From positions 1,550,001 to 1,614,000 of the forward strand of contig NZ_CP077290.1 in assembly GCF_019047785.1 (NCBI RefSeq): 64,000 nucleotides of DNA, in the 5' to 3' direction. Positions within the stretch are counted from its first letter, which is position 1; each line of letters starts with the position of its first letter. The position numbers and the translations under genes are program-made. The DNA is from Enterobacter cancerogenus (GTDB taxonomy: Bacteria > Pseudomonadota > Gammaproteobacteria > Enterobacterales > Enterobacteriaceae). This document shows positions 59,078 to 64,000 of the stretch, one piece after another. Under the pieces are notes generated by a model. It was not told the DNA's origin. It ran no database searches and was given only the letters and a program-made list of their open reading frames with translations.

Positions 59078-59095
59078 AGCTAAGTCGAGTTAGCT
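59078..59095. promoter_or_regulatory. Operator copy 2, upstream of the ABC importer operon
   Basis: AGCTAAGTCGAGTTAGCT, the same GCTAAnTCGAnTTAGC pattern. It lies 58 bp before the ATPase ATG and downstream of a -10-like TAAAAT (59056-59061). It lies 238 bp from copy 1. Confidence 0.75.
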
Positions 59096-59152
59096 TACTT
59101 ATAAAACCGTTATGCCAGTGATTCATTGCCTTTCCAACACAGGAATCTTGCA

Positions 59153-60652
59153 ATGTCAGAAACTCTTATACAGATGAAGCGGATAACGAAACGCTTTCCC
59201 GGCGTCCTTGCGCTGAGCCAGGTTGATTTTGATTTACGTCGCGGCGAGGTGCATGCCCTGCTGGGCGAAAACGGCGCCGGTAAATCGACGCTGATGAAAA
59301 TTCTGTCCGGCGTGTATCAACCTGATGCGGGAGAGATCCTGTTTGAAGGCCAGCCGGTTTCATTCAGCGATCCGCTCAGCGCCCAGCTGGCGGGTATTAC
59401 CATCATCCATCAGGAATTCAATCTCTTTCCCGATTTAACCGTCGAAGAGAATATCTTTATTGGCCGCGAGTTTTGCAAAAACAGCCGCTGGCAGCTCGAT
59501 AAACGTGCGCAGCGCCAGGCGGTTGAGAAAATACTGCAAACCCTGAATTTAAAGATTGCTCCGGATGCCCGGGTCAGTGATTTAACCGTGGCTCAGCAGC
59601 AGATGGTGGAAATTGCCAAAGCCATTTCCGTTAACGCAAAAGTGCTGATTATGGATGAGCCCACCGCCGCGCTGACCGAGAGCGAAATAGAGAGCCTGTT
59701 CGAGGTGACGCATATGCTCAAGGCCCAGGGAACGGGTATCGTCTACATTTCGCACCGCCTGGAGGAGCTGGCGCTGATTGCCGACCGCGCCACGGTAATG
59801 CGCGACGGGCAGTACATCGCCACCGTCGATTACGACAGGGTGCAGATTAGCGAGCTGATCGCCATGATGGTGGGCCGCAATCTCGACAATATCTATCCCA
59901 AACGCCCACCGCATCAGCGCACCGAGAAAGTGCTTGAGGTAACTGGCCTGACGCGCAACGGCGTGCTGAAGGATATCGATTTTACCCTCTGGCGCGGGGA
60001 GATCCTCGGCCTGGCCGGTCTGATGGGCGCGGGCCGGACGGAGCTTGGCAGAGCGCTGTTTGGGGCCGATCCGATCGACGCCGGCACCCTGACGCTGAAC
60101 GGCACGCCAACGCGCATCAAAGACGTGGCGGACGCCATTGGCAAAGGCATCAGCTATTTAACCGAAGACCGCAAAAAAGAGGGGCTTGCCCTCGGCTTCT
60201 CCGTTGAAATGAACATCATGCTCGGCAATTACCCGGACTATTCCGGCGTGGCGGGCAACGTTAATGAAAAACGCTGCCGGGCGTCCAGCCAAAAACTGGT
60301 GGATGCGTTGCGAATTAAAACGCCGCATCTGGAACAGGCGGCCCTCAACCTCAGCGGCGGCAATCAGCAAAAGATCATCATCGCCCGCTGGGTCTGTAAA
60401 GACACCGACATTTTAATTTTTGATGAGCCAACCCGGGGAATAGACGTCGGCGCCAAGCTGGAAATTTATGAATTAATGAATCGCCTTGTCGCTAAAGGTA
60501 AATCTATCATCATGATTTCATCCGAACTGCCGGAAGTGTTGGGCATGTGCGACCGCATCCTGGTGATGCGCAGCGGTCGTATTGCCGGCGAAATAGAGGC
60601 TGAGCACGCCACTCAGGAAAAAATCATGCAATACGCCACGCTGGAGGATTAA
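59153..60652 (+). CDS. Ribose-type sugar ABC importer, ATPase (RbsA-like)
   Basis: A 499-residue cytosolic ATPase with two fused nucleotide-binding domains, as in RbsA/AraG/XylG. The first has Walker A GENGAGKST (near 39), signature-like LTVAQQQMVEIAK and Walker B VLIMDEPTAAL. The second is degenerate at Walker A (GLMGAGRTE) but has LSGGNQQKIIIARW and ILIFDEPTRGIDVG. It powers import of a sugar that cannot be read from sequence; context suggests D-arabinose, L-fucose or a ketopentose. First gene of the plus-strand operon; permease ATG is three bases beyond its stop. Confidence 0.88.
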   Translation: MSETLIQMKRITKRFPGVLALSQVDFDLRRGEVHALLGENGAGKSTLMKILSGVYQPDAGEILFEGQPVSFSDPLSAQLAGITIIHQEFNLFPDLTVEENIFIGREFCKNSRWQLDKRAQRQAVEKILQTLNLKIAPDARVSDLTVAQQQMVEIAKAISVNAKVLIMDEPTAALTESEIESLFEVTHMLKAQGTGIVYISHRLEELALIADRATVMRDGQYIATVDYDRVQISELIAMMVGRNLDNIYPKRPPHQRTEKVLEVTGLTRNGVLKDIDFTLWRGEILGLAGLMGAGRTELGRALFGADPIDAGTLTLNGTPTRIKDVADAIGKGISYLTEDRKKEGLALGFSVEMNIMLGNYPDYSGVAGNVNEKRCRASSQKLVDALRIKTPHLEQAALNLSGGNQQKIIIARWVCKDTDILIFDEPTRGIDVGAKLEIYELMNRLVAKGKSIIMISSELPEVLGMCDRILVMRSGRIAGEIEAEHATQEKIMQYATLED

Positions 60653-60654
60653 TC

Positions 60655-61638
60655 ATGTCCGTTACCGTCCCTTCGCCGCAAGGCGGGAATGCTTCTGTGA
60701 AGATAAATAAAGCGCTGCTGATGCGCCTCGCCCCCCTGTTTAGCCTGGTGCTGCTGGTGCTGTTTTTCAGCTTCAGCTCACCGTTCTTCTTTAATACCGA
60801 AAATATCATGACCATCGCCCTGCAAACGGCGGTGATTGGCATCATGGCCATTGGCGTCACCTTTGTGATTATCACCGCCGGGATCGACCTGTCGCTTGGC
60901 TCGGTGGTGGCCTTTTCAGGCGTTGCAGTGGGGATCGCCGCCGGGTTTGGACTGCCGCTGCCGGTGTGTATTCTGGCGGGCGTGCTGGCGGGCGGCGTGT
61001 GCGGCTATATGAACGCATTTCTGGTGACGAAGATGACCATCCCGCCGTTTATCGCCACCCTCGGGCTGATGATGTCGGTTCGCGGCATCAACATGGTGAT
61101 GACCGACGGGCGCGCGATTTACTTCTCTGACTACCCGCAGTTCCGAATGCTGGCGCAGGGCCGCCTGTTCGATGTCCTGCCCTATCCGGTGTTTTACCTG
61201 GTGATTGTGGCGCTGATTGCCATGTGGATCCTGAAAAAAACGGTGATGGGGCGCTATATCTACGCCGTCGGCAGCAATGAAACCGCAGCGCACCTTTCCG
61301 GGATCAACGTGCAGCGGGTGAAGATTTTCGTCTATGCCTTCTGCGGCCTGTTAACCGGCGTGGCCGGGGTGATCCTCGCCTCTCGCCTCAACTCCGGCCA
61401 GCCCACCGTGGGAGTGGGTTACGAGCTGGAAGCTATCGCTGCCGTGGTTATCGGCGGCACCAGCCTGATGGGCGGCGTGGGTACCATCGGCGGCACCATC
61501 ATCGGCGCGTTCATTATGAGCGTGCTGAAAAACGGCCTCAATTTGATGGGGGTCTCCCAGTTCTGGCAGATGGTGGCGATGGGAGTCGTGGTCGTTGCTG
61601 CCGTCTATCTGGATACGTTGCGTAAAAGAATGCGTTAG
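60655..61638 (+). CDS. Ribose-type sugar ABC importer, permease (RbsC-like)
   Basis: A 327-residue BPD_transp_2 permease with eight to ten spans. Family motifs are GIDLSLGSVVAFSGV (about 80-94), TKMTIPPFIATLGLMMSVRG and RLNSGQPTVGVGYELEAIAAVVIGGTSLMGG (about 243-273). It forms the membrane channel with the RbsA-like ATPase and the binding protein encoded next. Start ATG at 60655 is two bases past the ATPase stop, so translation is coupled. Confidence 0.89.
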   Translation: MSVTVPSPQGGNASVKINKALLMRLAPLFSLVLLVLFFSFSSPFFFNTENIMTIALQTAVIGIMAIGVTFVIITAGIDLSLGSVVAFSGVAVGIAAGFGLPLPVCILAGVLAGGVCGYMNAFLVTKMTIPPFIATLGLMMSVRGINMVMTDGRAIYFSDYPQFRMLAQGRLFDVLPYPVFYLVIVALIAMWILKKTVMGRYIYAVGSNETAAHLSGINVQRVKIFVYAFCGLLTGVAGVILASRLNSGQPTVGVGYELEAIAAVVIGGTSLMGGVGTIGGTIIGAFIMSVLKNGLNLMGVSQFWQMVAMGVVVVAAVYLDTLRKRMR

Positions 61639-61685
61639 GTTCCCGACATAAAAAAGCCCTGCAAACCCTACTACGGAGCAAAATA

Positions 61686-62636
61686 ATGAAAACCAGCCAT
61701 ATCCTGAGCGCCCTGTCGCTCGCCGCTATCATGACCAGCAGCGCGCTGGCGAAAGAGTTAAACCTGCCGGTGGTCAGTAAAGGCTACCAGCACGAATTCT
61801 GGCAAACGGTCAAAATGGGGACCGAAGCCGCTGCAAAAGAGCTGGGGGATAAGACCAGCTACGTAGGCCCGGCGGATGAAACGCAAATCGCCGAGCAGAT
61901 CCAGCTGGTAGAAAACACCATGGCGCAAAAACCGGACGGCCTGCTGCTGGCTGCGCTGGACGCCAACGCCCTTGCCCCGCTGGTGGAAACCGCCAACAGC
62001 CGCGGGATCAAGGTCGTGACCTTTGACTCCGGCGTAAACTCCGATATTCCGGCCAGCTTTGTCGCCACCAACAACCGCAAGGCGGGCGCGCAGGCGGCCG
62101 ATGCGCTGGCCGAACAGGTCGGCAAAAAAGGCAAGGTGGGCATTATTGCGCACGTTGCCGGAACAACATCGGCTATCGAACGCTCCGAAGGCTTCAGCGA
62201 AGAGATGAAGGCGAAGTACCCGGACATTCAGGTGCTGCCGGTGCAGTACAGCGACGGCGATCCGCAAAAAGCGATGGATAAAACCATCGATATGGTTCAG
62301 GCCAACCCGGATATCGCAGGCATTTATGCCACCAACGAAGGTTCAACGCTGGGCGTGGCGAACGCCATCGACAGCCAAAAACTGAAAGGCAAAGTCAAAG
62401 TCATCGGCTTCGACAGTACCGAAGCGATCATCAACTTCCTCAAGAACGGTGTGATCCAGGGGTTTGTGGTGCAGGACGCATACCAGATTGGCTATCAGGG
62501 TATTAAGGCGCTTAATGCGGCGATCGCCGGGCAGACCGTGGCGAAAGAAATTGATATTCCAGTCAAATATGTCAACGCGCAGAATATCAACACCCCTGAA
62601 ATTGATAAACTGCTGCATCCGTTTGGTAAAAAATAA
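61686..62636 (+). CDS. Periplasmic sugar-binding protein (RbsB/LacI-type fold)
   Basis: A 316-residue Peripla_BP_4 protein with a cleavable signal (LSAAIMTSSALA, about 1-22). It contains ELNLPVVSKGYQHEFWQTVKMGTEAAA at the N domain, TFDSGVNSDIPASFVATNN and YATNEGSTLGVANA lining the cleft, and a WQTV aromatic typical of sugar contact. It delivers the substrate to the ABC permease. It is closer to pentose binders (ribose, allose, D-apiose-like) than to RbsB itself; the ligand is not determined. RBS GGAGCAAA precedes the ATG. Confidence 0.88.
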   Translation: MKTSHILSALSLAAIMTSSALAKELNLPVVSKGYQHEFWQTVKMGTEAAAKELGDKTSYVGPADETQIAEQIQLVENTMAQKPDGLLLAALDANALAPLVETANSRGIKVVTFDSGVNSDIPASFVATNNRKAGAQAADALAEQVGKKGKVGIIAHVAGTTSAIERSEGFSEEMKAKYPDIQVLPVQYSDGDPQKAMDKTIDMVQANPDIAGIYATNEGSTLGVANAIDSQKLKGKVKVIGFDSTEAIINFLKNGVIQGFVVQDAYQIGYQGIKALNAAIAGQTVAKEIDIPVKYVNAQNINTPEIDKLLHPFGKK

Positions 62637-62647
62637 GGGAGTTCAGG

Positions 62648-64000
62648 ATGAGTGACGGCTATTTCCTCGGGGTTGATGTCGGGTCGGCCAGCGTGCGCGC
62701 CGGGCTGTACTCCGCACAGGGCGAGCGTTTGCGCTTCGCGACCCGCCCGATTTCGCAGTTTCGCGCCGATAACGCGCGCGTAGAACAATCCTCTGCGGAA
62801 ATCTGGCAGCAGGTTTGCGCCGCGGTACGGGAAGCCGTCAATGCATCCGGGATCGCCCGCGACGCGATCCGCTCCATAGGGTTCGACGCCACCTGCTCGC
62901 TGGTGGCGCTGGACGCCCAGGGCCATGGCCTGAGCGCGTCGCCGGACAGCCCGGCGGCGCAGGACATTATTATGTGGATGGATCACCGGGCGCAGGAGGA
63001 GACTGCCCGCATCAATGCCACCCGCGACCCGGCACTTGGCTACGTGGGCGGCGAGGTGAGCATTGAGATGGAGCTGCCAAAGCTGCTGTGGCTTAAAGAA
63101 CGCCATCCTGAAACCTGGAACAACGCCTGGCGCTTTTTCGATCTGGCTGATTTTCTGGTGTGGAAAGCGACCGGTCAGGACGTCGCCAGCCTGTGCACCC
63201 TCACCTGCAAGTGGAACTATCTGGCGCACGAGGCGCGCTTCAGCGATACGCTGCTTCAGGCCGTGGGGCTGGAGAGCCTGCTGACCAAAATCCCTGAGAC
63301 GATCCTCGACGTGGCCGACCGCGCCAGCACGCTAAGCCCGCAGGCCGCACAAGAGCTGGGATTACCCGAACACGTTATTGTCGCCAGCGGGATGATTGAC
63401 GCCCACGCGGGCGGCGTGGCGCTGACCGGCGCACAGCCTGAAGGTACGCTGGCGCTGATTAGCGGCACCTCAAACTGCCATATGCTTGCCAGCCAGACGG
63501 CAATCTTTACCCCCGGCGTCTGGGGCCCGTACTGGGGGGCGATGCTTCCCGGCTACTGGCTGACGGAGGGCGGGCAAAGCGCCGCGGGCGCGCTGGTTGA
63601 CTGGACGCTGCGCGAGCATCACGCCAGCGCGGCGCTGTTTGCCAAAGCCGAGGCTGCGCAACGCCATCCGGTCGCGGTAATTAACGACTGGGTGGCCGCG
63701 CTGGAGCAGGAAGAGAAATACCCGACCCGTAACCTGCATGTTCTGGCGGATCACCACGGCAACCGTTCCCCGCGCTCGCGCCCGGACGCCCGGGGGAGCG
63801 TCGTGGGGCTGACGTTAGAAACCGGCGAGCGCGCGCTGGCGAGGCTCTACCTTGCGACGTTGCAGGCTATCGCCTACGGCACGCGGCATATCATCGATAC
63901 CCTGCACAATCACGGTCACAGGCTGTCGCGCATTGTTATCTGCGGCGGGGCGACCCATAACCGGCTGTGGCTGCGGGAGTATGCCGATGCCACCGGCTGT
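62648..64000 (+). CDS. FGGY carbohydrate kinase with D-ribulokinase signature (partial at window end)
   Basis: 451 codons, running past the window edge without a stop. N-terminal GVDVGSASVRAGLY (8-21) and C-terminal CGGATHNRLWLREYADATG are the FGGY ATPase motifs. TCSLVALD (82-89) matches the TCSLVxLD signature associated with D-ribulokinases of the YDR109C/FGGY group (bacterial YpCarbK type). It therefore probably makes D-ribulose 5-phosphate from D-ribulose. It follows the binding protein gene by 11 bases. With FucI, which makes D-ribulose from D-arabinose, this would complete a D-arabinose pathway. Substrate is inferred. Confidence 0.85.
   Translation, partial: MSDGYFLGVDVGSASVRAGLYSAQGERLRFATRPISQFRADNARVEQSSAEIWQQVCAAVREAVNASGIARDAIRSIGFDATCSLVALDAQGHGLSASPDSPAAQDIIMWMDHRAQEETARINATRDPALGYVGGEVSIEMELPKLLWLKERHPETWNNAWRFFDLADFLVWKATGQDVASLCTLTCKWNYLAHEARFSDTLLQAVGLESLLTKIPETILDVADRASTLSPQAAQELGLPEHVIVASGMIDAHAGGVALTGAQPEGTLALISGTSNCHMLASQTAIFTPGVWGPYWGAMLPGYWLTEGGQSAAGALVDWTLREHHASAALFAKAEAAQRHPVAVINDWVAALEQEEKYPTRNLHVLADHHGNRSPRSRPDARGSVVGLTLETGERALARLYLATLQAIAYGTRHIIDTLHNHGHRLSRIVICGGATHNRLWLREYADATGC

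Larger units (their letters stand above)
58745..59152. other. Divergent control region between fucI and the ABC importer genes
   Basis: 408 bp with no gene. It holds two copies of a 16-bp palindrome, a CRP site and promoter elements for both directions (listed separately). The leader between the fucI operator and its ATG is about 95 bases. The middle (58920-59070) is AT-rich. Confidence 0.7.

Overview
The window is a piece of an enterobacterial chromosome, most like Enterobacter or a close relative. This is judged from near-identical matches, recalled from memory, to E. coli K-12 proteins, from E. coli-like gene order, and from the extra loci and repeat types; no database search was possible. 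Two thirds of it is the conserved block that in E. coli runs from apt to the cyo operon: ybaN, priC, rsmS, mscK, acrR-acrAB, tomB-hha, maa, ylaC, pdeB, ffs, atl, ybaY, tesB, amtB-glnK, mdlAB, decR, cof, ybaE, queC, fadM, ybaV, ppiD, hupB, lon, clpXP, tig, bolA, yajG, ampG and cyoABCDE. No transposase, integrase, phage gene, tRNA, rRNA or CRISPR array was seen. The only RNA gene found is ffs (4.5S RNA).

Three stretches depart from the E. coli layout. (1) 12.4-24.1 kb: a MocR-type regulator divergent from a GNAT acetyltransferase, the zinc-starvation ribosomal protein pair rpmE2-rpmJ2 with a Zur box, a lacI-lacZ unit without lacY or lacA but with recognisable lac operators and promoter, a YczE-type membrane protein divergent from a second MocR regulator, and an AT-rich bicistron with toxin-antitoxin-like layout encoding a ribbon-helix-helix protein and an unrecognised 71-residue protein. 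(2) 32.4-33.5 kb: a PLP enzyme of the cysteine synthase/desulfhydrase family, divergent from decR. (3) 55-64 kb: fucI-fucK-fucU, divergent from a ribose-type ABC importer and an FGGY kinase carrying the TCSLVxLD signature of D-ribulokinases. Both sides carry copies of one operator.

Several groups act together. acrR controls acrAB, and the AcrR palindrome lies between them. GlnK and AmtB sense and import ammonium from a sigma-54/NtrC promoter. HupB, Lon, ClpX, ClpP, Tig and PpiD form the protein-quality block. CyoABCDE is the bo3 quinol oxidase with its heme O synthase. AmpG and YajG lie next to it. The 55-64 kb locus looks like a complete import, isomerisation and kinase route for D-arabinose and/or L-fucose, under CRP and an unseen regulator. 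It is the best candidate here for a system that has not been described as a unit.
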